Translations under genes and position numbers: made by a program
The notes under the pieces: generated by a model
The model's database searches: none
What the model saw: only the letters and a program-made list of their open reading frames with translations
What the model was told of the DNA's origin: nothing
DNA from: Delftia sp. PS-11
GTDB taxonomy: Bacteria; Pseudomonadota; Gammaproteobacteria; Burkholderiales; Burkholderiaceae_C
Length of the DNA: 64,000 bases
NCBI RefSeq assembly: GCF_029870285.1
Contig: NZ_JACSYA010000008.1
Location: 117,671-181,670 of the forward strand
Direction of reading: 5' to 3'
Shown: positions 1 through 7,429 of the stretch, piece by piece
Layout: each line of letters opens with the position of its first letter
Numbering within the stretch: the stretch's first letter is position 1

Positions 1-2511
1 CCGCCTCTGGCGCTCGGTGGCATCGTGCAGCACCCAGCAGTGGCCAATCGATTGCCCGGCATCACGCAGCGGCACCCCTTCGATTTCGACATAGTGTCCG
101 CCGGGCAGCTCGTGCAGCGACCGGCCAGACACTTCCAGTGCGGCGGTGTCCTGCGCCAGCGCGCTGGCCAGAGAGGACGGCAGCCTCTGCAGCAGCGCGT
201 TCATGGTCAGGCCATGCAGCGCTTCGACAGCCATATCCAGCCCGAGCACAGAGCCCAGCATGCGGTTGGCGGCGATGATCTGCTGCCCGCATGCGTCGGT
301 CACGAGAATGCCTGCGGGAAAGCGGTCGATGATGGCCTCCAGCCTGCGCTGTGTCTGCGCCAGCGCGGTTTCGGCACGGCGGCGCGCATCCGTGTCGATC
401 ATGGTCCAGATGACGCGGCCATCGTCCGCCTCGGGGTCGAGCAGAGAGCCCTGCATGTCGAACCAGTGACCCGTGCCCGAGGGCATGCGCAGGATCCATT
501 CGGAGCGAACCGTGCCTTGGGCGTTGAGCTGGCCGTACAGCTGACTGAACCGCTCGAAGCTGTCGTCACTGATATGCAGCGCGCGCAGCGGCACGCCGCC
601 CGGCAGCCTGCGGGTGTCGATCTGGAAGGTCTGCAGCGCGCGCTCGTTGGCATAGAGGATTTCGCGGTGGGGGCCGGCCATGACGATGAGCGCACTGCCC
701 CGGTCCAGCAGCGCCTTGATCAGGCGCGATTGCTCGACGCGCTGCTGTATGTCCGTGTGCGTGCCCAGCATGCGCTCGGGCGTGCCATCGGCATGGCGCT
801 GGGTGACTTCGCCACGCGACTCGACCCACAGCCAGCCATGCTGGGCAGTTCGCATGCGCATCTCCAGGCGGTAGTCGATGCCGGAATCAATATGCTGGCG
901 CAGACGCTCCTGCATCCTGGCTCGGTCGGCAGGGTGCACCAGAGAGCAGAACGTGTCGAAGTCCATCGAAAAGGCCTGATCGCCGAAGCCCAGCATCTCG
1001 AAGCAGCGCGCATCCCATTCGACATGGCCGCTGCGGCAGTCCCAGTGCCACAGGCCGTCGCGCACGGCGCCCATGGTCAGCCGCAGCCGCTCCTCGCTCA
1101 TGCGGATGGTTTCCTGCATGGCCTGGTCCTGCGTGATGTCATGCACATAGCCATGCCAGATCAGGGGACCGTCCTCCTCCCGCTGAGGCCGGGCATGGCC
1201 ATGCAGCCAGCGCAACTGGCCGTCAGGCAGCAGCACGCGGTATTTGCATTCCCAGACGCCCTGGGCATCCACGCTGGCGCGCACCGATGCAGCCAGTGCT
1301 GTCTGGTCTTCGGGATGCACACGCTGCAGCAGGGCATTGCCCAGAAAAGACGTGCGGTCAGACTGTGCGCCGTGCAGCGCGAAAAAGGCCGGCGTCGTGA
1401 ACGGCAGCAGGAACCGCCCGGCCGCATCCACCTGGAACTGGAACAGCCCGCCGGGCACCTCCTGAGCCATCTGGGCAAAGCGCTGCTCGCTCTGCAATCG
1501 CAGCCGTTCGCTGAGGCTGCGCTGGCGGGCCAGCCAGACAGTCAGCAAAGCCGCCAGCAGCAGCACTGCCGTGCCTGCGGCATTGCGCATCAGGCTCTGG
1601 CGCAGCGAGGCATCCAGGGGATCGAAGATCGCCTGACGGTCCAGTCCCGTGACGGCGATGAGAGGATAGCCGCTGACCCGGCTCCAGGCATAGAGGCGGG
1701 TGGTACCGTCCAGCGCTGTGGCAATTTCATAGGTGCCCTCCGAACGATCCTGCGCAAACAGGGACAGGTGCTGCTCAGACACAGCCGTCCCCATCACCTC
1801 CTCATACTGCCGGGTGCGCACCAGATAGGAGCCATCGTCGCGCAGCAGCATCACGATGTCCCGGGGTCCATCGAAAATCGCCTGCAAATACCGCAGGATG
1901 TACTCGGGCGACAGCGACAGCACCAGCACGCCGGAAAAACGCCCCTTGCGGTACAGGGCGCGGCTCAGCTGAATGGTCCATCGGCCGGACACACGGCCCT
2001 GGACGGGATGGCTGATATAGGTCCCCATGATTTCGCGGTCCGCGTGGACCCGGAAGTGTTCACGGTCACGGATGGAGACCTTGAATGCAGACTCCACACC
2101 CACCTGCAGATTGGAATAGACAATGTCGCCGCTGGCATCCGCCACCGCGATCTGCAGGAAAGTCCCGGGGGGGTAGGCATCGTAAGTATTCTGGATCGCG
2201 TGCTGGAAGTCGTCGGCGCGATCATCTTCGTATTCCGACTCCAGCGCCCGCATGGTGTGCTCAAGGCCGGCCAGCAGCGTCTGCACCTGGACGGAAACCG
2301 CATGCGACATCTGGCTGACACGCAGCCAGGACTGCGAGGCAATGAAGCCGCGCTGGGTCTGGTGGCTGCTCAGCAATACCGACCAGTACGCCACGATGGC
2401 CAGCAGCACGCAGCCCATGCCTGCCCAGATGGCAATCGTCACCTGGGTTGGCCTTTTACGACCACGGAAAAAAGCGGTTGCACGCATATCGGGCGTCAGT
2501 TGGCATGGCAT
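1..2511 (-). CDS. Membrane-anchored Cache/multi-PAS sensor protein, partial (C-terminus beyond window)
   Basis: The frame is open from about 2.5 kb to the left edge, so only the sensory part (about 837 codons) is visible. In order it shows an N-terminal membrane segment (about residues 25-46), a periplasmic dCache-like region with a VADASGDIVYSN stretch, a second membrane segment (LLLAALLTVWLARQR) near residue 310, and four PAS-type repeats of about 110-120 residues. The last ends in HDATERQRR, the usual junction to a GGDEF, EAL or histidine kinase module. The output domain is not visible, so the signalling type is unknown; diguanylate cyclase is a guess from similar architectures. Starts at 2511, 2487 and 2577 are in frame and none has a good ribosome-binding site. 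It lies downstream of queG on the same strand. Confidence 0.75.
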   Translation of the reverse strand, partial: MPCQLTPDMRATAFFRGRKRPTQVTIAIWAGMGCVLLAIVAYWSVLLSSHQTQRGFIASQSWLRVSQMSHAVSVQVQTLLAGLEHTMRALESEYEDDRADDFQHAIQNTYDAYPPGTFLQIAVADASGDIVYSNLQVGVESAFKVSIRDREHFRVHADREIMGTYISHPVQGRVSGRWTIQLSRALYRKGRFSGVLVLSLSPEYILRYLQAIFDGPRDIVMLLRDDGSYLVRTRQYEEVMGTAVSEQHLSLFAQDRSEGTYEIATALDGTTRLYAWSRVSGYPLIAVTGLDRQAIFDPLDASLRQSLMRNAAGTAVLLLAALLTVWLARQRSLSERLRLQSEQRFAQMAQEVPGGLFQFQVDAAGRFLLPFTTPAFFALHGAQSDRTSFLGNALLQRVHPEDQTALAASVRASVDAQGVWECKYRVLLPDGQLRWLHGHARPQREEDGPLIWHGYVHDITQDQAMQETIRMSEERLRLTMGAVRDGLWHWDCRSGHVEWDARCFEMLGFGDQAFSMDFDTFCSLVHPADRARMQERLRQHIDSGIDYRLEMRMRTAQHGWLWVESRGEVTQRHADGTPERMLGTHTDIQQRVEQSRLIKALLDRGSALIVMAGPHREILYANERALQTFQIDTRRLPGGVPLRALHISDDSFERFSQLYGQLNAQGTVRSEWILRMPSGTGHWFDMQGSLLDPEADDGRVIWTMIDTDARRRAETALAQTQRRLEAIIDRFPAGILVTDACGQQIIAANRMLGSVLGLDMAVEALHGLTMNALLQRLPSSLASALAQDTAALEVSGRSLHELPGGHYVEIEGVPLRDAGQSIGHCWVLHDATERQRR

Positions 2512-2615
2512 GGGCCCTGGCCGGCAGGACAGAGCGTCCGGCCGATATGCAATGCGGTCCCGGCCAGACCGGTCCATTGTTTCACACACACGCGTGCGTC
2601 AAGCACTGAACTGCA

Positions 2616-3725
2616 TCAACATATGCCTTGGCTCCCAGGCTCCGCACAGGCGTGCCAGGAGCGCTGCGCCAGCGCCCATTGCACATGTTCGCGCACCAGC
2701 GCATCGGGATGTGCGGCGCGGCTGGCCAGCGCCTGACGCAGCGTGGCATCGCCCGTGGCACGCCAGGCATTGCCCAGGGCCACGGCGACATTGCGCAGCC
2801 AGCGCGCATGGCCGATGCGGCGGATGGGGCTGCCCTCGGTCAGGCGCAAAAAGGTGGCCTCATCCCAGGCGAAGAAATGCACCAGTTGCGCATCCGCCAG
2901 TCCGGCGCGGGCATCGAAGTCGGGCAGCCGGCTGGGCTGGGCGAACTTGTTCCAGGGACAGGCCAGCTGGCAATCATCGCAGCCGTAGATGCGGTTGGCC
3001 ATCAGCGGACGCATCTCTTCGGGAATTGCGCCAGCATGCTCGATGGTCAGATAGGAGATGCACCGCCTTGCATCGACGCGGTGCGGCGCGACGATAGCGC
3101 CCGTCGGGCATGCATCCATGCAGGAGGAGCAGCTGCCGCAGTGCGCCGTGACCGGCGCGGTGGGCTCCAGCGCCAGATCCACATAGATCTCGCCCAGAAA
3201 GAACATGGAGCCGGCCTCGCGGCTGAGCACCAGCGTATGCTTGCCGCGCCAGCCCTGCCCGCTGCGCCGGGCCAGCTCGGCCTCCAGCACGGGAGCGGAA
3301 TCGGTGAAGGCCCTGTGGCCGAAAGGGCCTATCTCCTGCGCGATGCGCTCGGCCAGCTTCTGCAGCCGGCTGCGCAGCACCTTGTGATAGTCGCGCCCCC
3401 TGGCATAGACGGACACGATGGCCTCCTGCGGGCGCTGCAGCCGGCTCCACTCCAGGGCCTGCCAGCCGGCGGGCGTGTCCGCTGGCAGATAGTCCATGCG
3501 CGCAGTGATCACGCTGACCGTCCCCGGCACCAGCTCGGCTGGCCGCGCACGCTTGAGGCCATGCGCCTGCATATAGTGCATCTCGCCATGGAACCCCTGC
3601 GCCAGCCACTGCAACAACCCCGGCTCGGCCGACGACAAATCCACGCCAGCCACGCCAATTTGGGAAAATCCCAGCTCGCGGGCCCAGCCTTGCATCAAAG
3701 GAACCAATTGACTGCTGCACAACAT
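2616..3725 (-). CDS. queG: Epoxyqueuosine reductase QueG
   Basis: This 369-residue protein is the cobalamin-dependent iron-sulfur enzyme for the last step of queuosine synthesis in tRNA, reducing epoxyqueuosine to queuosine in the cytoplasm. Two ferredoxin-like cysteine clusters are visible: CGSCSSCMDACPTG and CDDCQLACPWN. The region before them carries the family block RGRDYHKVLRSRLQKLAERI. The length fits the family. The ATG at 3725 opens the conserved N-terminus (LMQGWARELGFSQIGVAG). Its 5' end overlaps the divergent tsaE start by 18 bp. The queG-tsaE-amidase-mutL neighbourhood matches the known queG/tsaE/amiB/mutL region of other proteobacteria. Confidence 0.95.
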   Translation of the reverse strand: MLCSSQLVPLMQGWARELGFSQIGVAGVDLSSAEPGLLQWLAQGFHGEMHYMQAHGLKRARPAELVPGTVSVITARMDYLPADTPAGWQALEWSRLQRPQEAIVSVYARGRDYHKVLRSRLQKLAERIAQEIGPFGHRAFTDSAPVLEAELARRSGQGWRGKHTLVLSREAGSMFFLGEIYVDLALEPTAPVTAHCGSCSSCMDACPTGAIVAPHRVDARRCISYLTIEHAGAIPEEMRPLMANRIYGCDDCQLACPWNKFAQPSRLPDFDARAGLADAQLVHFFAWDEATFLRLTEGSPIRRIGHARWLRNVAVALGNAWRATGDATLRQALASRAAHPDALVREHVQWALAQRSWHACAEPGSQGIC

Positions 3726-4235
3726 ACTCCCCCGATTGTAGAAAGCGGCCGGCCGCAGGAAGCGGGCACGGCCTGCCATCGCTGGATATGGCACGGCGAA
3801 GAGGACACCCAGCGCTTCGCGCAAAGGCTCGCGGCACAGCCGGGCCTGCGCGATGCCTACGTCACGCTGCACGGTGATCTGGGTGCAGGCAAAACCACGC
3901 TGGTGCGCCACTGGCTGCGCGCGCTGGGCGTGCAGGGCCGCATCAAAAGCCCCACCTACGCCGTGGTCGAGCCGCACGAAGCACCAGGTCTTGCCATCTG
4001 GCACTTTGACTTTTACCGCTTCGATGACCCCAGGGAATGGGAAGATGCAGGATTTCGCGATATTTTCGCCAGCCCCGGCCTCAAACTGGCAGAATGGCCC
4101 GAAAAAGCGGCGGCATTGACGCCTGTGGCCGATATCGCCCTGCACATCGAAGCCATTGACGAAATCCAACGGCAGGTGAGCCTGAGCGCCGGCACACCTG
4201 TCGGCCGCGCCGTGATCCAAGCACTCCAGGCATGA
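3708..4235 (+). CDS. tsaE: tRNA threonylcarbamoyladenosine biosynthesis ATPase TsaE
   Basis: TsaE is the small P-loop ATPase that works with TsaB and TsaD to make t6A37 in ANN-decoding tRNAs. The Walker A motif GDLGAGKTT, the block SPTYAVVEPHE, and the HFDFYRF and EWPEKA segments are all present in a 175-residue protein. No in-frame ATG precedes these motifs. The best start is the TTG at 3708, preceded by AAAGGAACCAA, which gives an AGGA ribosome-binding site at normal distance. The 3' end overlaps amiC in an ATGA junction, so the two are probably translationally coupled. The 5' end overlaps queG on the other strand. Confidence 0.92.
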   Translation: MTAAQHTPPIVESGRPQEAGTACHRWIWHGEEDTQRFAQRLAAQPGLRDAYVTLHGDLGAGKTTLVRHWLRALGVQGRIKSPTYAVVEPHEAPGLAIWHFDFYRFDDPREWEDAGFRDIFASPGLKLAEWPEKAAALTPVADIALHIEAIDEIQRQVSLSAGTPVGRAVIQALQA

Positions 4236-5737
4236 GCGACGCCCACCTTTCCACTCCATCCTGCGGCCTGTCACGCCGCAGCCTGCTTCAAGCCGGCTCC
4301 ATCGTGCTGCTGCTGGGCAGCCAGCAGATCGCGCGCGGCGCCACCATCGTCGCAGTGCGCGTCTGGCCTGCGCCCGAATACTCGCGTGTGACCATCGAGT
4401 CCGACACGCCGCTGGCAGCCAAGCAATTTTTTGTGGACCAGCCGCCACGACTGGCCGTGGACATCGATGGCATCGAACTCAATCCGGCGCTGCGCGAGCT
4501 TGTGGCCAAGGTCCGGCCCGACGACCCCAACATCGCCTCGATCCGCGTCGGCCAGAATTCGCCCAGCGTCGTGCGCCTGGTCATCGACCTCAAGCAGCCC
4601 GCCAAGCCCCAGGTTTTCACGCTGCAGCCAGTCGCCCCCTACAAGCACAGACTGGTGTTCGACCTGTACCCGGCCAAGGCGCTGGACCCCATGGAGGCAC
4701 TGATCAGCGAGCGGCTGCGCGAGGCGGGCCACGGCAGCACCGCCGTGGCATCGGCCCCTGCGGCTCCGGCCACGGCGCCTGCGCACGCTGCGCCACGCAC
4801 CACGCCACAGGCCGACCCGCTGGGCGACCTGATCGCCCAGCACAGCAGTGGCAAGGCCGGGACGCCCGCGCCCGCAGTGGTGGCTCAGGCTCCGCTGCCC
4901 CCCCCTGCGCCGAAACTGCCGCAGCCACCCTCGCCCGCACCCGTACCGGTTCCACCACCTGCGCCAACGCCTGCCCCCCCTGCAGGGCCCAATATCGCCA
5001 CCTCGCGCCAGACCGACCGCATCATCATCGTGGCGCTGGATCCGGGCCATGGCGGCGAAGACCCCGGCGCCACCGGCCCCAGCGGCACCCGTGAAAAGGA
5101 TGTGGTGCTCAAGATCGCCCACCTGCTGCGCGAGCGCATCAACAACACGCGCATCGGCGGCAGCCCCATGCGGGCCTTCATGACGCGCGACGACGATTTC
5201 TTCGTGCCGTTGGCCACGCGTGTCGAAAAAGCACGCCGTGTGCAGGCCGACCTGTTCATCAGCATCCATGCCGATGCCTTCACCACCCCCGAGGCACGCG
5301 GTGCCAGCGTGTTCGCACTCAGCGACAAGGGCGCATCAAGCACGGCTGCGCGCTGGCTGGCCAACAAGGAGAACCAGTCCGATCTGGTGGGCGGCCTGAA
5401 CATGGGCTCGCAGGACCAGCATGTGCAGCGCATGCTGCTGGACATGAGCACCACCGCGCAGATCAAGGACAGCCTCAAGCTCGGCGGCGCGCTGCTGGGC
5501 GAGATCGGCGGCATGGCCAAACTGCACAAGCCGCGCGTGGAACAGGCCGGCTTTGCCGTGCTCAAGGCGCCCGACATCCCCAGCGTGCTGGTGGAAACGG
5601 CCTTCATCAGCAACCCCGAAGAAGAGGCCCGTCTGCGCAGCACCGCCTACCAGGTGCAGTTGGCCGATGCGCTGATGCGCGGCATCCGCAACTACTTCGC
5701 GCACAACCCGCCACTGGCGCGCAGCCGCTCCGTTTGA
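4232..5737 (+). CDS. amiC: N-acetylmuramoyl-L-alanine amidase AmiC-like
   Basis: This periplasmic cell-wall amidase cleaves the bond between N-acetylmuramic acid and L-alanine of the stem peptide, mainly during daughter-cell separation. The 501 residues begin with a twin-arginine signal (SRRSLLQAGS at residues 14-23). An AMIN domain follows (about 40-145), then a Pro/Ala-rich linker (about 165-260), then an Amidase_3 zinc domain. The zinc ligands are seen in ALDPGHGGEDPG and SIHADAF, with a conserved Glu in TREKDVVL. Export by Tat is typical of AmiC. Translation is coupled to tsaE by a 4-bp overlap. Confidence 0.93.
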   Translation: MSDAHLSTPSCGLSRRSLLQAGSIVLLLGSQQIARGATIVAVRVWPAPEYSRVTIESDTPLAAKQFFVDQPPRLAVDIDGIELNPALRELVAKVRPDDPNIASIRVGQNSPSVVRLVIDLKQPAKPQVFTLQPVAPYKHRLVFDLYPAKALDPMEALISERLREAGHGSTAVASAPAAPATAPAHAAPRTTPQADPLGDLIAQHSSGKAGTPAPAVVAQAPLPPPAPKLPQPPSPAPVPVPPPAPTPAPPAGPNIATSRQTDRIIIVALDPGHGGEDPGATGPSGTREKDVVLKIAHLLRERINNTRIGGSPMRAFMTRDDDFFVPLATRVEKARRVQADLFISIHADAFTTPEARGASVFALSDKGASSTAARWLANKENQSDLVGGLNMGSQDQHVQRMLLDMSTTAQIKDSLKLGGALLGEIGGMAKLHKPRVEQAGFAVLKAPDIPSVLVETAFISNPEEEARLRSTAYQVQLADALMRGIRNYFAHNPPLARSRSV

Positions 5738-5792
5738 TCTGTGCGGCCATGCGTGTGCGCCCTGTGGGACAGGGAGCACACGGTGCCTGCAG

Positions 5793-5817
5793 GCCTCCCG
5801 GCGCGCGCTTGGGAGGC
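5793..5817 (+). terminator. Hairpin downstream of amiC
   Basis: A perfect 7-bp inverted repeat GCCTCCC / GGGAGGC with an 11-base loop lies 55 bp after the amiC stop. There is no T-run, so it could be a weak or Rho-assisted stop or a transcript-end protector rather than an intrinsic terminator. Confidence 0.3.
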
Positions 5818-5922
5818 TCTCCTACCACGGCGCTGCGGCACGCGTGGGAGCATTGCCACATGTTCCACACAGTGCCTGCGCCACCCGCCACAGGGCGGCG
5901 CGGGCCACGACAGGAGATGAAC

Positions 5923-6147
5923 ATGAAGACCCGCTTTCATGCACTTGCCGCAAGCGCCGCCCTTGCGCTGTTTTGCGCCGGCTGCTCCACCAACCCCAGC
6001 AATGCCCAAATTGGCACCGGCGTAGGCGCCGTGGCTGGTGGCGTCGTGGGCGATGCCCTGTTCGGCAGCACCCTGGGCACCGTAGGCGGCGCTGCCGCCG
6101 GCGCCCTGATCGGCAACGAGGTCGGCAAGCGCAACGACCGCCGCTGA
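5923..6147 (+). CDS. Small glycine-zipper lipoprotein (copy 1)
   Basis: This 74-residue protein has a lipoprotein signal (ALALFCAGCS) and a glycine-zipper transmembrane hairpin: GTGVGAVAGGVVGDALFG and GTVGGAAAGALIGNE. The architecture matches the OsmB/YmgG-like glycine-zipper 2TM family of envelope lipoproteins, which often respond to osmotic or envelope stress. The exact function is unknown. The start at 5923 was chosen because GGAG lies six bases upstream; the in-frame ATG at 5917 abuts the GGAG. A near copy lies at 7085, on the other side of dedA. Confidence 0.85.
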   Translation: MKTRFHALAASAALALFCAGCSTNPSNAQIGTGVGAVAGGVVGDALFGSTLGTVGGAAAGALIGNEVGKRNDRR

Positions 6148-6156
6148 CCCTGGCGC

Positions 6157-6197
6157 AAAAAAGCCCCTGGCGCCATCTGGCATCAGGGGCTTTTTTT
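6157..6197. terminator. Bidirectional intrinsic terminator
   Basis: The stem is GCCCCTG / CAGGGGC with a 14-base loop, flanked by six A on the left and seven T on the right. It can therefore stop the glycine-zipper transcript on the plus strand and the dedA transcript on the minus strand. Confidence 0.9.
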
Positions 6198-6212
6198 GCA
6201 GGGATGCCGCGC

Positions 6213-6863
6213 TCAGGCCGTGGCCTTGGGCGAGCGGCCCGCGCGCCAGGCGCCAAACAGCGCGATCAGGCCCGGCCCCAGGATCAGGCCCCAGATGATT
6301 TTTTCAAGGTTCTCGCGCACCCAGGGCATATTGCCGAAGAAGTAGCCCGCCGCGCTGATGCCGAACACCCACACCAGGGCTCCGCCCACATTGAAGGCGG
6401 TGAATTTGCTGCGGCTCATGGCCGCCACGCCAGCAACGAAAGGAGCAAAAGTACGGATGAAGGGCATGAACCGCGCCAACACGATGGTGATGCCGCCGTA
6501 GCGCTCGTAGAACGCATGGGCCTGGTCGAAGGCACGGCGGTTGAACCAGCGCGAGTCCTCCCACTGGAAGACCTTGGGCCCGATGAAGCGGCCGATGGAA
6601 TAGTTGCACTGGTCACCGAGTACGGCCGCCACGAACAGGACGCCACCGGCGATGGAATAGTCCATGAGGCCCGCGCCGCACAGTGCGCCCACAATGAACA
6701 GCAGCGAATCGCCCGGCAGGAAAGGCATGACGACCACGCCCGTTTCCACGAAAACGATGAGAAACAGCAGCGCGTACACCCAGGGCCCGTAGGCCACCAC
6801 GAAAGCCTCCAGGTGTTTGTCCACATGCAGGATGAAGTCGATCAGGAACTGAATGATTTCCAA
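6213..6863 (-). CDS. DedA family membrane protein
   Basis: DedA proteins are polytopic inner-membrane proteins thought to move undecaprenyl phosphate or phospholipids across the membrane and to support proton-motive force and drug tolerance. This one has the family signature FVETGVVVMPFLPGDSLLF and the later FMPFIRTFAPFVAGVA segment. The TTG start at 6863 is preferred because GGAGG lies eight bases upstream and gives a normal 216-residue protein. An in-frame ATG at 6968 would add a 35-residue Gly/Ala/Arg-rich tail. It is flanked by two near-identical glycine-zipper lipoprotein genes on the other strand. Confidence 0.88.
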   Translation of the reverse strand: MEIIQFLIDFILHVDKHLEAFVVAYGPWVYALLFLIVFVETGVVVMPFLPGDSLLFIVGALCGAGLMDYSIAGGVLFVAAVLGDQCNYSIGRFIGPKVFQWEDSRWFNRRAFDQAHAFYERYGGITIVLARFMPFIRTFAPFVAGVAAMSRSKFTAFNVGGALVWVFGISAAGYFFGNMPWVRENLEKIIWGLILGPGLIALFGAWRAGRSPKATA

Positions 6864-7084
6864 AAGAGGGTCCTCCGCGGCACCAGCCGCACCGGCCCGT
6901 AATGTAGCGCGCCCCCCTGCCATCGAGCCGGCACAAAGTCCTGGGACGGCATGGCGTTTGTTCTCCATTTGTTACATCTGCGGATGAATATGAGCAAAAA
7001 GCTCACAAGCCAGTCAGCTTGCTGCAGGCAAAGTCACGGCATCGGCGCAGCCATTCTGCCCGCAACCCACACAGGAGAATCTCC

Positions 7085-7342
7085 ATGCAAAAGATGAACA
7101 CCCGATTTGGCAGGACACTGGTCATGGTCACCGCTGTAGCCGGCGCCCTGGCGCTGGGCGGCTGCGCCCACCGGCCCAACAACGCACAGTTGGGCACCGG
7201 CGTGGGCGCCGTGGCGGGCGGCGTGCTGGGCAATGCAGTCTTTGGCTCCACGCTGGGCACCGTCGGCGGTGCGGCTGCCGGAGCACTGATCGGCAACGAA
7301 ATGGGCAAGAACAGCGACCGTGCGGGCAGGCGCCGCTATTGA
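7085..7342 (+). CDS. Small glycine-zipper lipoprotein (copy 2)
   Basis: This 85-residue paralogue of the gene at 5923 has a lipoprotein signal ending LALGGCAH and the same two glycine-zipper segments. From the Asn-Ala-Gln after the signal to the C-terminal GNEMGK the two proteins differ at only a handful of positions. AGGAG lies about eight bases before the ATG. A local duplication that brackets dedA is the simplest explanation. Function is unknown beyond membership of the glycine-zipper 2TM envelope lipoproteins. Confidence 0.85.
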   Translation: MQKMNTRFGRTLVMVTAVAGALALGGCAHRPNNAQLGTGVGAVAGGVLGNAVFGSTLGTVGGAAAGALIGNEMGKNSDRAGRRRY

Positions 7343-7429
7343 TGCCATGGCCGTGCGCCCTTGGGCACAGTGCGGTCATCGGCCAGCCGGCGGGGCAGGC
7401 ATGCGGCGGGCGCAGCCTAAAATCGTCGC

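Noticed and set aside
25..2736. A 903-codon plus-strand frame at the left edge
   Set aside because: The minus strand of the same region encodes membrane, Cache and PAS segments in one continuous frame, so the plus-strand frame is a shadow.
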